Below are positions 9,163 to 16,859 of a stretch of 43,999 nucleotides of DNA, in pieces. A program made the position numbers and the translations under genes. The notes under the pieces are model-generated. The model saw only the letters and a program-made list of their open reading frames with translations. It was not told the origin of the DNA and did no database searches. Positions within the stretch are counted from its first letter, which is position 1, and every line of letters starts with the position of its first letter. The DNA lies in assembly GCA_004562395.1 (NCBI GenBank), contig SFQY01000022.1:1-43999 (forward strand). Reading direction: 5' to 3'. The DNA is from a bacterium. GTDB taxonomy: Bacteria; Bacillota; Clostridia; Oscillospirales; Oscillospiraceae.

Positions 9163-10521
9163 TTATTTCTCTTGTTCCAGGAACGCGTCCAGGGCCCGCT
9201 CCAGATGCATTCCCCGACTGGCCTTGAACAGTAGTACATCCCCGGGCCGCACCGCATTGCGAAGGGCTTTGACCAGCTCCTCCTGGGTTTCGAACGCCAT
9301 TCCCTTGTCATCGGGCATACCGCCGGTGATGGTGCCGTCCCGGACCCGGTCCGCGTGAGGGCCGTAGGCGAAGACCATATCCGCCTTTTCCGCGGCGATA
9401 CGGCCGATCTTATAATGCTCCGCCTGGGTACAGTCACCCAGCTCCAGCATATCGCCCAGCACGGCCACCCGGCGGCCGGGCTTGTTGCCCAGCACGTTCA
9501 GCGCGGCTTCCATGGATTCCGGACCGGCGTTATAGCAGTCCTTGATAATGGTATACTCCCCCGCCTGGAAAATCTCCTGTCGTCCGGAGATGTTCCGGAA
9601 ATGGGCCAGTCCTTCGGAGATCCGCTGGACGGGGACCATCAGCTTCAGCGCTACGGCAATGGCCGCCAGGGCATCATTGACATAGTGCCTGCCCTCCAGG
9701 CTCATCTCCACGGGAATGGACAGCCGGCCGGCCTCGGCACGGAACCGGAGGAGGTTTCCCTCCTGACGAACCTCCACGGCCCGGATATCGCAGTCCCCGG
9801 ATTGTCCGAAATAGGTGATCCGCTGCTGGGGCTGGCGGTCCAGATTCCGAAGAAGGAAATCATCTCCGTTGAGCAAAAGCAGTCCCGTGGGACTCATGCC
9901 CTCCACGATCTCCATCTTTGCTTTGCGGATCCCCTCCTGGGAACCCAGGAACTCCATGTGGGCAGTGCCGATATTGATGATGACCGCCACATCGGGATGG
10001 CCGATGTTGGAAAGATAGGAGATCTCACCGAAATGGTTCATGCCCATCTCCAGCACCGCGATCTCGGTGTCCAGGGGCATGGCCAGAATGGCCATGGGCA
10101 TACCGATGTCATTGTTGTGATTGGCCGGGGTTTTGCTTACGCGGAAATGCTCCTCCAGCACACAGGCGATCATTTCCTTGGTGGTGCTTTTTCCCACGGA
10201 GCCGGTAACCGCCACCACCCGGGCACCGATGCGCTTCAGCTCTTCCCGGGCGATATCTCCCAAGGCTTTGCGGGGGTCGTCCACATAGATGGCGGGATAA
10301 TCCCCCACCTTCCGGCGGCAGAGTACCGCCGCCGCGCCGTTTTCCATGGCGGCAGGGATAAAGTCATGTCCGTCCCGCGCTCCCCGGAGAGCCACAAAGA
10401 GCTGCCCCGGCTGCAGCAGGCGGGTATCGTTATTGGCCCCGGTGAATTCCAGGTCCGCGTACCGTTCTTCCACGGTACCGCCGCACCAGGCGGCAGCCTG
10501 ACGGAGGGTGATGTTAGCCAT
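9163..10521 (-). CDS. murF: UDP-MurNAc-tripeptide--D-Ala-D-Ala ligase MurF
   Basis: Cytosolic Mur ligase that adds D-Ala-D-Ala to UDP-MurNAc-tripeptide using ATP. The 452-residue product carries the Mur ATP-binding loop TGSVGKSTTKEMIA around residue 112 and the HNNDIGMP and EMGMNHFGEI blocks typical of MurF. The C-terminal domain has NAGPESMEAAL and AVLGDMLELG. Its start overlaps the murE stop by eight bases, so translation is probably coupled. Confidence 0.97.
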   Translation of the reverse strand: MANITLRQAAAWCGGTVEERYADLEFTGANNDTRLLQPGQLFVALRGARDGHDFIPAAMENGAAAVLCRRKVGDYPAIYVDDPRKALGDIAREELKRIGARVVAVTGSVGKSTTKEMIACVLEEHFRVSKTPANHNNDIGMPMAILAMPLDTEIAVLEMGMNHFGEISYLSNIGHPDVAVIINIGTAHMEFLGSQEGIRKAKMEIVEGMSPTGLLLLNGDDFLLRNLDRQPQQRITYFGQSGDCDIRAVEVRQEGNLLRFRAEAGRLSIPVEMSLEGRHYVNDALAAIAVALKLMVPVQRISEGLAHFRNISGRQEIFQAGEYTIIKDCYNAGPESMEAALNVLGNKPGRRVAVLGDMLELGDCTQAEHYKIGRIAAEKADMVFAYGPHADRVRDGTITGGMPDDKGMAFETQEELVKALRNAVRPGDVLLFKASRGMHLERALDAFLEQEK

Positions 10522-11974
10522 TCTGATTCCTCAATTCCAGCAGGTGGGCTGCGACCTCTTCCCGTTCATCCAGATGCAGTTTTCTGCCTCCGATGTCCTG
10601 ATAGGTCTCATGGCCCTTTCCTGCAAGTACAATTATATCATCTTTTTCCGCAATGTCCATAGCATATCTGATAGCTGCCCGGCGGTCTTCCATGACAATA
10701 TATTCCCCGTCTTCCTTTTTAACCCCCTGAAGGATGTCCCGGATGATGGCCATGGGCTCCTCTGTGCGGGGATTGTCGGAGGTGATCACGGCCAGGTCGG
10801 ACAGCTGTACGCCGATCCTGCCCATAATGGGCCGCTTCATGGGATCCCGGTCACCGCCGCAGCCGAAGACGGCAATGAGCCTGCCCCTGCAGAAATCCCG
10901 GACGGAGCGCAGAACATTTTCCAGGCCGTCGGGGGTATGGGCGTAATCGATCAGTACGGAATAGGGGGTCCCGGGAGTGGGGACGACCTCCACCCTTCCC
11001 TTGACGCCATGAACGTCTTCCAGCGCCCGGGCGCTCTGAGCAAGGGGGATGCCCAGCTGACGGGCAATGCCCAGCACGGTCAGAGCGTTATAGACGGTGA
11101 ACCGGCCGGGGATCGGCAGCCGGACCTGGGCCCGTTCCTCCCCCAGCACCGCCGTAAACCGGACGCCCTCGGAGTAAAGCTCCGGATCCTCGGCGTGGAG
11201 TCCCGTGGTCCCGGCCACGGAGGTGGTCAGCACGGGACAGGCCGCCGCGGCCAGGATCCTTCCGGAATAGCTGTCATCTATGTTGATAACCGCCCTGTCA
11301 CACCGGCGGAACAGCTCCGCCTTGGTATCGCAATAGGCGTCCATGGTCTTGTGAAAGTCCAGGTGGTCCTCCGTCAGGTTGGTAAAGGCCGCCGCCTGGA
11401 AACGGACGCCTCCGATCCGCTCCAGCGCGATGGCGTGGCTGGACACCTCCATCACCACGTGGGTGCAGCCCGCGTCCCGCATTCTGGCGAACAGGCCCTG
11501 AAGTTCAAAGCTTTCCGGCGTGGTCCGCTCCGTGGGAATCACCTCCTGGCCAACCATATTGGCCATGGTTCCGATGAGTCCCACCTTTGCCCCCAGGCAG
11601 GTTTCCAGGACCTGCTTGAGCAGCAAAGTGACGGAGGTCTTGCCGTTGGTGCCGGTAACACCGATCATGGTCATGGCTTCGGCAGGATGTCCGTAAAAGC
11701 TGCAGCCCAGCAGTGCCAGCGCCAGGCGGTCGGATTCCACCAGAATATAGGGAACCTCCTCCAGAGGCTTCTTCGCCGTAACCACCGCCGCGGCCCCCTT
11801 GCTCCGGGCCATGGGGATAAACCGGTTTCCGTCCGCGGCAAACCCGGAAACCGCCACAAACAGACTTCCTTCCGTGACCTTCCGGGAGTCATAGTATACC
11901 CCTTGAATATCCAGCTCCGGGTCGGCGGTGCATTCCAGTACCCGGATGTCCTTTAACAATTCCTTCAGTTTCAT
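10514..11974 (-). CDS. murE: UDP-MurNAc-tripeptide synthetase MurE (mDAP type)
   Basis: Cytosolic ligase that adds the third stem-peptide residue. The 486-residue product has the ATP loop GTNGKT (108-113) and the substrate motif DNPR (400-403), which in this family marks meso-diaminopimelate specificity and not L-lysine. The ATG at 11972-11974 has AGGAG six bases upstream; an earlier in-frame start would lie before that site. It overlaps murF and follows the PBP gene by 73 bases. Confidence 0.97.
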   Translation of the reverse strand: MKLKELLKDIRVLECTADPELDIQGVYYDSRKVTEGSLFVAVSGFAADGNRFIPMARSKGAAAVVTAKKPLEEVPYILVESDRLALALLGCSFYGHPAEAMTMIGVTGTNGKTSVTLLLKQVLETCLGAKVGLIGTMANMVGQEVIPTERTTPESFELQGLFARMRDAGCTHVVMEVSSHAIALERIGGVRFQAAAFTNLTEDHLDFHKTMDAYCDTKAELFRRCDRAVINIDDSYSGRILAAAACPVLTTSVAGTTGLHAEDPELYSEGVRFTAVLGEERAQVRLPIPGRFTVYNALTVLGIARQLGIPLAQSARALEDVHGVKGRVEVVPTPGTPYSVLIDYAHTPDGLENVLRSVRDFCRGRLIAVFGCGGDRDPMKRPIMGRIGVQLSDLAVITSDNPRTEEPMAIIRDILQGVKKEDGEYIVMEDRRAAIRYAMDIAEKDDIIVLAGKGHETYQDIGGRKLHLDEREEVAAHLLELRNQNG

Positions 11975-12047
11975 AGTGATCTCCTTTTTCCCCACTCAGG
12001 AGGATCCCGTGGCCATGTCCTGTGCCGGAGAAATGCTTCGGCGAAGG

Positions 12048-14387
12048 TCAATCCCTTGCCGCCGTGTCCGTAAATTCCAGCGCAATGGTGGTTCCCACCG
12101 GGACCTGGGTTTCCTTGGCCACGCTCTGAGCCGTTACCGTAACAGCGGAGGAAATCGCGTTGTTCCCCTTCACCAGAATATACAGTCCCAGCTTCCCGGC
12201 CGCGTCACTGGCCTGCTGGCGGTTCATCCCCGTGAAGTCAGGGACCGCCGCCATTGGCTGCTCCGGCTCCTGTCCCAGATACAGCAGGATCTGACTGCCT
12301 CCGGGAACGGTCTGTCCCGCCGCCGGGATCTGTCCGGTCACCGTTTCTCCGGTGCCGGAAACCAGGGCGCTCAGGCCAATATTCTTTAGTTTACGCTCCG
12401 CTTCCTCCGCTGTCAAGCCCGTATACGCATCCAGCACAATTTCCTGCCCCGCCAGATCCTCCTGGGAGAAGGTTCTCTCCACCCCCAGGTAGGGCAGAAT
12501 GTCCGCCATCACCGCCCCCACCGTGGGTGCCGCCATGACGCCGCCGGAAATATAAATTCCGGTTTCCCGGGAGGGAGTGTCCAGCGCCACCAGGACAATA
12601 TACTCCGGATCCTCCATGGGCGCGATGCCCACAAAGGAGACGATCTTATCCTGGACCCGCTGGCCGTTTTCGTCGAAGACATCGATCTTCTCACTGGTTC
12701 CCGTCTTCCCGCCGATGGAAAAGCCCGCCACATTGGCATTCTTCGCCGTTCCCTCGGTGACAACGGACCGGATCAAAGCGCGCATGGTCTCGGAGGTCTC
12801 CTGCCGGATCGTCCGGCGGATCACCGTGGGCTGCGCCTTCATGACGGTGTTTCCCGCGGCATCCACAACTTCGGATACGATATACGGCTCCAGCAGATAC
12901 CCGCCGTTGACCACCGAGGCAATGGCCCGCACCAGTTGCAGCGGGGTGAGCTTGAAGGTCTGGCCAAAGGATCCGGAGGTCAGGGACGCCGTGCCCCATT
13001 TCTCCGTATCGGTCACCAGCGCCTTGTCGAAAAAGACGCCCTTGCTCTCTCCCGCCAGGTCGATGCCCGTCTTTTCCAGGATCCCGAATTTTTCGATATA
13101 TTCGTAAAACCGTTCCCCGCCCAGCTTCAGGGCAATATGGGCAAAGGCAATGTTGCAGGAATTCTGCAGTGCCTGGGGGGTCTGTTCCGCCCCATGTCCC
13201 GCGGAACGCCAGCAGTGCAGCCTCTGGGCCCGGCCGGGGATCTGCTCCGAACCGGAGCAGTAAAAGGAGGTATTCAGATCAATGGCTCCGCAGTCCAGCG
13301 CCGCCGCCATGGTCAACACCTTGAAGGTGGAGCCGGGCTCATAGCCGTCGGACAGGACCCGGTTGCGCCACTGCTTCAGCCTGGCAGCTGCCAGGGCCTC
13401 ACTGTAAGCCTTTTTTCCCGCTTCATAGGCCTCGCTGCCCTCCGGCTCGGAAAGATACGCCAGCTTCAGCTGCTGGGTCAGGGCAATGGCGCCGGGATCC
13501 GTCAGCTCCAGGTAGTTGTTGGGGTCGTAGCTGCCCAGGGTGGCCATGGCCAGGATCTCTCCGGTCTTGCAGTTCATGACCAGGCCGAAGGCGCCGTTGC
13601 GCACGTCGTAGCGGGCCATGGCCGCCTCCATCTGCTTTTCCAGGCAGGCCTGGACTGTGGCATCCAGGGTCAGGATCACACTGTCCCCCTGGCGGGAAGC
13701 TACGTAATTTTCATAGGAGAAGGGCATATCCATCTCATTGTTGCCCTTGGTGGTGATGACCCTTCCCGTACTGCCGGTGAGATAGCCGTTATAGGCCGCC
13801 TCCACCCCCTCGGACCCTTCATTGGAATCGTTGGTAAAGCCGATGACCTGGGCCGCCAGGGTGCCGAAGGGATAATATCTGCGGGAGGTGGGCTCCAGAT
13901 GGATGCCCAAAATGTTCTGTTCATTGATGTAATTGCGCAGCTGCGCGGCGGTTTCCTCGTCGATCCGGGCGCCCACCTGCTTATAGCGCTTGGTGGTATC
14001 CGCCGCCTGCTCCGCGATCCATCCGGGATCCTTGTCCAGAAGCCCGGCCAGGAAGGCGGAGATGGCTTCGATGTCCGCCTTGGACTGCTTCAGCTCATGG
14101 GGATCCAGATAAACGTTTTCCACGCTGACGGAGGTGGCCAGAATGTTCATGTTCCGGTCGTAGATGTCGCCCCGGTCCGCCGTAACCGTTGTGGTCCGGG
14201 TCTGGTTGCGCAGGGCAAGGCCGGCGTAGTAGTCATAGTCCCGGATCATCAGCGTATACAGCCGCAGCCCCACCGGCACAAATACCAGCACTCCCAGCGT
14301 CAGCGCCGTCAGCATGATCCGCCTGTGCTGCCCGCTGTTCAGGCGAAGGCGGTCGTAACGGATCCTTTTTCCCGACTTTTTCCCCAT
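12048..14387 (-). CDS. class B PBP with two PASTA domains (SpoVD/FtsI type)
   Basis: Septal or cortex transpeptidase. From the ATG at 14385-14387 it has 779 residues: a basic N-terminus, a membrane anchor (about 27-46), a PBP dimerisation domain starting near RGDIYDRN, and the transpeptidase domain. That domain has the active-site STFK (353-356), SCN (410-412) and KTGT (561-564). Two C-terminal PASTA repeats follow (about 635-705 and 710-779). PASTA-bearing class B PBPs are SpoVD or PBP2x types. A GTG two codons upstream is only about three bases from the AAGG site, so the ATG is preferred. A long RNA hairpin ends just before the ribosome binding site. Confidence 0.95.
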   Translation of the reverse strand: MGKKSGKRIRYDRLRLNSGQHRRIMLTALTLGVLVFVPVGLRLYTLMIRDYDYYAGLALRNQTRTTTVTADRGDIYDRNMNILATSVSVENVYLDPHELKQSKADIEAISAFLAGLLDKDPGWIAEQAADTTKRYKQVGARIDEETAAQLRNYINEQNILGIHLEPTSRRYYPFGTLAAQVIGFTNDSNEGSEGVEAAYNGYLTGSTGRVITTKGNNEMDMPFSYENYVASRQGDSVILTLDATVQACLEKQMEAAMARYDVRNGAFGLVMNCKTGEILAMATLGSYDPNNYLELTDPGAIALTQQLKLAYLSEPEGSEAYEAGKKAYSEALAAARLKQWRNRVLSDGYEPGSTFKVLTMAAALDCGAIDLNTSFYCSGSEQIPGRAQRLHCWRSAGHGAEQTPQALQNSCNIAFAHIALKLGGERFYEYIEKFGILEKTGIDLAGESKGVFFDKALVTDTEKWGTASLTSGSFGQTFKLTPLQLVRAIASVVNGGYLLEPYIVSEVVDAAGNTVMKAQPTVIRRTIRQETSETMRALIRSVVTEGTAKNANVAGFSIGGKTGTSEKIDVFDENGQRVQDKIVSFVGIAPMEDPEYIVLVALDTPSRETGIYISGGVMAAPTVGAVMADILPYLGVERTFSQEDLAGQEIVLDAYTGLTAEEAERKLKNIGLSALVSGTGETVTGQIPAAGQTVPGGSQILLYLGQEPEQPMAAVPDFTGMNRQQASDAAGKLGLYILVKGNNAISSAVTVTAQSVAKETQVPVGTTIALEFTDTAARD

Positions 14388-14402
14388 AGGCACCGGCCTT
14401 TC

Positions 14403-14468
14403 TGAAGATATATGGCATCAATGGGCAGCAAGGGAATCCCTCGCCGCCCATTGCAGCTGCTATCTTCA
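14403..14468 (-). promoter_or_regulatory. intercistronic RNA hairpin before the PBP gene
   Basis: As minus-strand RNA, 14419-14434 pairs with 14438-14453 in a 16-bp stem with two G-U pairs and a three-base loop. An outer helix, TGAAGATA with TATCTTCA (14403-14410/14461-14468), extends it across an internal loop. There is no T-run, so it is unlikely to be a terminator. It ends directly next to the Shine-Dalgarno region of the PBP gene. Because the wobble pairs work only in the minus-strand transcript, the structure appears to be selected as RNA. Confidence 0.65.
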
Positions 14469-14489
14469 TTGTATGGGGTCCGGCCCGGA

Positions 14490-14963
14490 TTATGCGAAGA
14501 GACCCTCCCAGAACCAGACAAGATCGTCCAGCCAGGTGCGCTCCGGTTCCGGTTCGGGTACGGTCACACTGATGATCCTGGTGGGCACTCCCTCCACCGG
14601 GACCAGTCCCAGTCCCTGGGCCTTGGAGCGGATCTCCTCCAGATCATAGGCTGCGCGGTACTCCTTGCTCAGCCTGGCATTTTCCCGGTTCAGCCGGGAC
14701 AGGTAATCGGACATGGTTGTATACTGGATCCAGTCCTGCCGGATCTGCAGAGCCCCTGCCACCATGACCGTCAGCAGGACCAACGCCACCACAATGGCCA
14801 CCAGCGCCACCGGATCCACACCGATCTTCTGCACCCGCTCCACATGGGCCAGAGGCAGACGGGTTTTGGGTTTTCTGCGCTGCTTTTTGGTTTCCAGCTT
14901 CTGCGCTTCACTGCCGTAAACATAGAACTGGCCTACATACTGGATCTTGGGTTTGTTGATCAT
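14490..14963 (-). CDS. ftsL: FtsL-like cell division protein
   Basis: Small bitopic protein of 157 residues. It has a basic cytoplasmic N-terminus (1-50), one transmembrane helix (about 52-72), then a coiled-coil segment with leucine heptads (about 78-115), as in FtsL and DivIC. The conserved end of this family (QGLGLVPVE) is present, followed by an extra acidic and aromatic tail WLDDLVWFWEGLFA. Position between rsmH and the PBP gene fits FtsL. Sequence conservation in this family is low, so the call rests on architecture and location. GGGGAG lies six bases before the ATG. Confidence 0.8.
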   Translation of the reverse strand: MINKPKIQYVGQFYVYGSEAQKLETKKQRRKPKTRLPLAHVERVQKIGVDPVALVAIVVALVLLTVMVAGALQIRQDWIQYTTMSDYLSRLNRENARLSKEYRAAYDLEEIRSKAQGLGLVPVEGVPTRIISVTVPEPEPERTWLDDLVWFWEGLFA

Positions 14964-14993
14964 GGATGTCTCCCCTTTTGGGCGGGTTTCGGT

Positions 14994-15929
14994 TCAAAGC
15001 TTCTCACAGATCCGCAGCTTGGCGCTTCTGGCTCTGGGGTTGGATTCCAGCTCCTCATCCCCGGACACGATGGGCTTACGGGTGATCAGCTTCACAGAAG
15101 GCTTTTTCCCACAGACACAGACCGGGAAATTGGGCGGGCAGGTACAGCCTTTGGCGGCGTCCGCCATTGCGTTTTTGACGATCCGGTCTTCCAGGGAATG
15201 GAAGGTAATGACCGCCAGCCGTCCCCCCGGGTTCAGCCGCGGAATGGCGGTTCCCATGACCTTGGACAGGTCGTTGAGTTCATCGTTCACGGCAATGCGG
15301 ATGGCCTGGAAGCTGCGCTTGGCGGGATGCTGCTTCTCCCGGAGGGCGGAAGCGGGCATGGCGCCGCGGATCACATCCACCAGCTCCAGGGTGGTCTCGA
15401 TGGGAGCCGTTTCCCTCCGGCGGCAGATGGCCGCCGCGATCTGAGGCGCGTAACGCTCCTCGCCGTATTCGTACAGGATCTTTTTCAGGTCTTCATAAGA
15501 CCATTGGTTCACAATTTCGTGGGCGTCCCGGGCGTCCGCATTGTTCATGCGCATATCCAATGGTGCGTCCACCATGTAGGAAAAGCCTCGCTCCCCGTCA
15601 TCCAACTGGGGGGAGGAAACGCCCAGGTCCAGCAATACGCCGTCCACTTTGTCAATGCCCAACTCATCAAGAGCATTATCCATCTGACTGAAATTGGCGT
15701 GCACCAGGGTGACACGCTCTTTAAAAGGCTCCAGCCGCTTTTCCGCCGCCCTGAGGGCGATGGGATCCCGGTCAATGCCTATCAGGCGTCCGGTGGTCAG
15801 CTTCGCGGCGATCCGGCTGGAATGGCCGGCGCCCCCAAGGGTACCGTCCACATAGATTCCGTCGGGCTTGATATTCAGCCCTTCGATACACTCCTCCAAA
15901 AGCACGGAGACATGATGAAATTCACTCAT
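14994..15929 (-). CDS. rsmH: 16S rRNA C1402 N4-methyltransferase RsmH
   Basis: RsmH (MraW) methylates N4 of C1402 in 16S rRNA with SAM. The 311-residue product starts with the family N-terminus FHHVSVLLEE, followed by DGTLGGAGHS (SAM motif I) and LLDLGVSSPQLDD. Near the end is VITFHSLEDRIVK. It overlaps the mraZ stop by four bases (ATGA), the usual arrangement at the head of dcw clusters. Confidence 0.98.
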   Translation of the reverse strand: MSEFHHVSVLLEECIEGLNIKPDGIYVDGTLGGAGHSSRIAAKLTTGRLIGIDRDPIALRAAEKRLEPFKERVTLVHANFSQMDNALDELGIDKVDGVLLDLGVSSPQLDDGERGFSYMVDAPLDMRMNNADARDAHEIVNQWSYEDLKKILYEYGEERYAPQIAAAICRRRETAPIETTLELVDVIRGAMPASALREKQHPAKRSFQAIRIAVNDELNDLSKVMGTAIPRLNPGGRLAVITFHSLEDRIVKNAMADAAKGCTCPPNFPVCVCGKKPSVKLITRKPIVSGDEELESNPRARSAKLRICEKL

Positions 15930-16354
15930 AGTCCGATGGCCTCCAGAGAAGAAAGGAGCTTTTCGGGCGTCAGGTTCTCAGTCTCAAAGGCCTCGAATTC
16001 CTTGGCATCCCAGATTTCCGCCTGACCGGCGCGGCCGACGATCATGACCTCCCGGTCAATGCCCGCGTAGTTCTGCAGAAAAGAGGTCAGGCTGAAGCGA
16101 AACTGCTTGTCGGGGGTACACTCCGCCGCGTTCATAAAGATCAGGCTGGTGGCTCCCGCCCGCTGGGAGATGCTCAAAGCGTTGTAATTGTCGGAAAGCC
16201 TCTGCCATTCTTCGGCAGTGTAAATGGTGAGACAGCGATGACCGCAGTTGACCCCGAGGGTCACGAAGAAGGTATCACCCAGCTCCGGACGAAGCTTCGC
16301 GGGAACAAACAACCGTCCCTTGTCATCCAGCTTGGCAGGATACTTGCCGATCAT
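15926..16354 (-). CDS. mraZ: transcriptional regulator MraZ
   Basis: MraZ is a two-AbrB-fold DNA-binding protein that represses the dcw operon in studied bacteria. The 142-residue product has the first DxKGR motif as DDKGRLFVPAKLR. The second, normally D-x2-GR, is degenerate here (DKQFRFSL). It is the first gene of the leftward cluster. Just upstream are a good promoter and four spaced TGGAG-like boxes, which fit autoregulation. Confidence 0.96.
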   Translation of the reverse strand: MIGKYPAKLDDKGRLFVPAKLRPELGDTFFVTLGVNCGHRCLTIYTAEEWQRLSDNYNALSISQRAGATSLIFMNAAECTPDKQFRFSLTSFLQNYAGIDREVMIVGRAGQAEIWDAKEFEAFETENLTPEKLLSSLEAIGL

Positions 16355-16367
16355 ACGCTCGCCTCCC

Positions 16368-16403
16368 TTCCACTTTACTCCACTTAGCTACCCTTTTGCT
16401 CCA
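16368..16403 (-). promoter_or_regulatory. candidate MraZ-box array
   Basis: Reading the minus strand toward mraZ, the boxes are TGGAG (16399-16403), GGTAG (16388-16392), TGGAG (16378-16382) and TGGAA (16368-16372). They are spaced 10-11 bases apart. In known systems MraZ binds several TGGGN repeats at a 10-bp period near the mraZ promoter. Here the array lies in the leader between the -10 box and the mraZ start. Confidence 0.65.
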
Positions 16404-16412
16404 TTTACAGAC

Positions 16413-16441
16413 AGTATACTACCACCCGAGCGAAAAATCAA
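16413..16441 (-). promoter_or_regulatory. dcw operon promoter
   Basis: Minus-strand -35 TTGATT (16436-16441) and -10 TATACT (16413-16418) with a 17-base spacer. The predicted transcript starts around 16406 and runs straight into the TGGAG box array before mraZ. Confidence 0.78.
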
Positions 16442-16573
16442 TCTTTTTCTTCCGGATTTTTCGTTTTCCCCCGAAAAAACAGGTATTTTAAAACATCCGT
16501 TCGGTTTTGAAACAGATACAGCCGCGCAGGGAGACGCTCCCTTGTGCGGACTGTCGATGATTTTATGGACCGT

Positions 16574-16756
16574 GTAACGATTCAGTCGTAGCAGAGAGTT
16601 TCTCGTAAACGATCGTTTGCGCTCCGAAGGTTGCTGTGAACGTACAAGGCTCCCTCTGATGAGGGAGCTGTCGCGAAGCGACTGAGGGAGAGAACATGTT
16701 CCGTCTTTTCCCGTATTCATTTAAATGAGATATTTCGGGTACAACTGAATCGTTAC
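16574..16756. mobile_element. IS66-like MITE, copy 1
   Basis: A 183-base non-coding element with perfect 13-base terminal repeats GTAACGATTCAGT / ACTGAATCGTTAC (16574-16586, 16744-16756), extendable with one mismatch. It contains a core hairpin GGCTCCCTCTGATGAGGGAGC (about 16649) followed by GTCGCGAAGCGAC and TGAGGGAGAG. The flanks TGGACCGT and CAGACCAT are a degraded possible 8-base duplication. It lies between clpC and the mraZ promoter. GTAA ends and 8-base duplications are hallmarks of IS66-family transposition. Confidence 0.75.
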
Positions 16757-16859
16757 CAGACCATTTTGTTCTGGGCCTTCCCTTCAGACCATCCCGAATC
16801 CCTTAACTTTTCTCCCCCGTTTCCCGCGCAGAAGGAAATTCACCGCCTGGGTCATCCGG

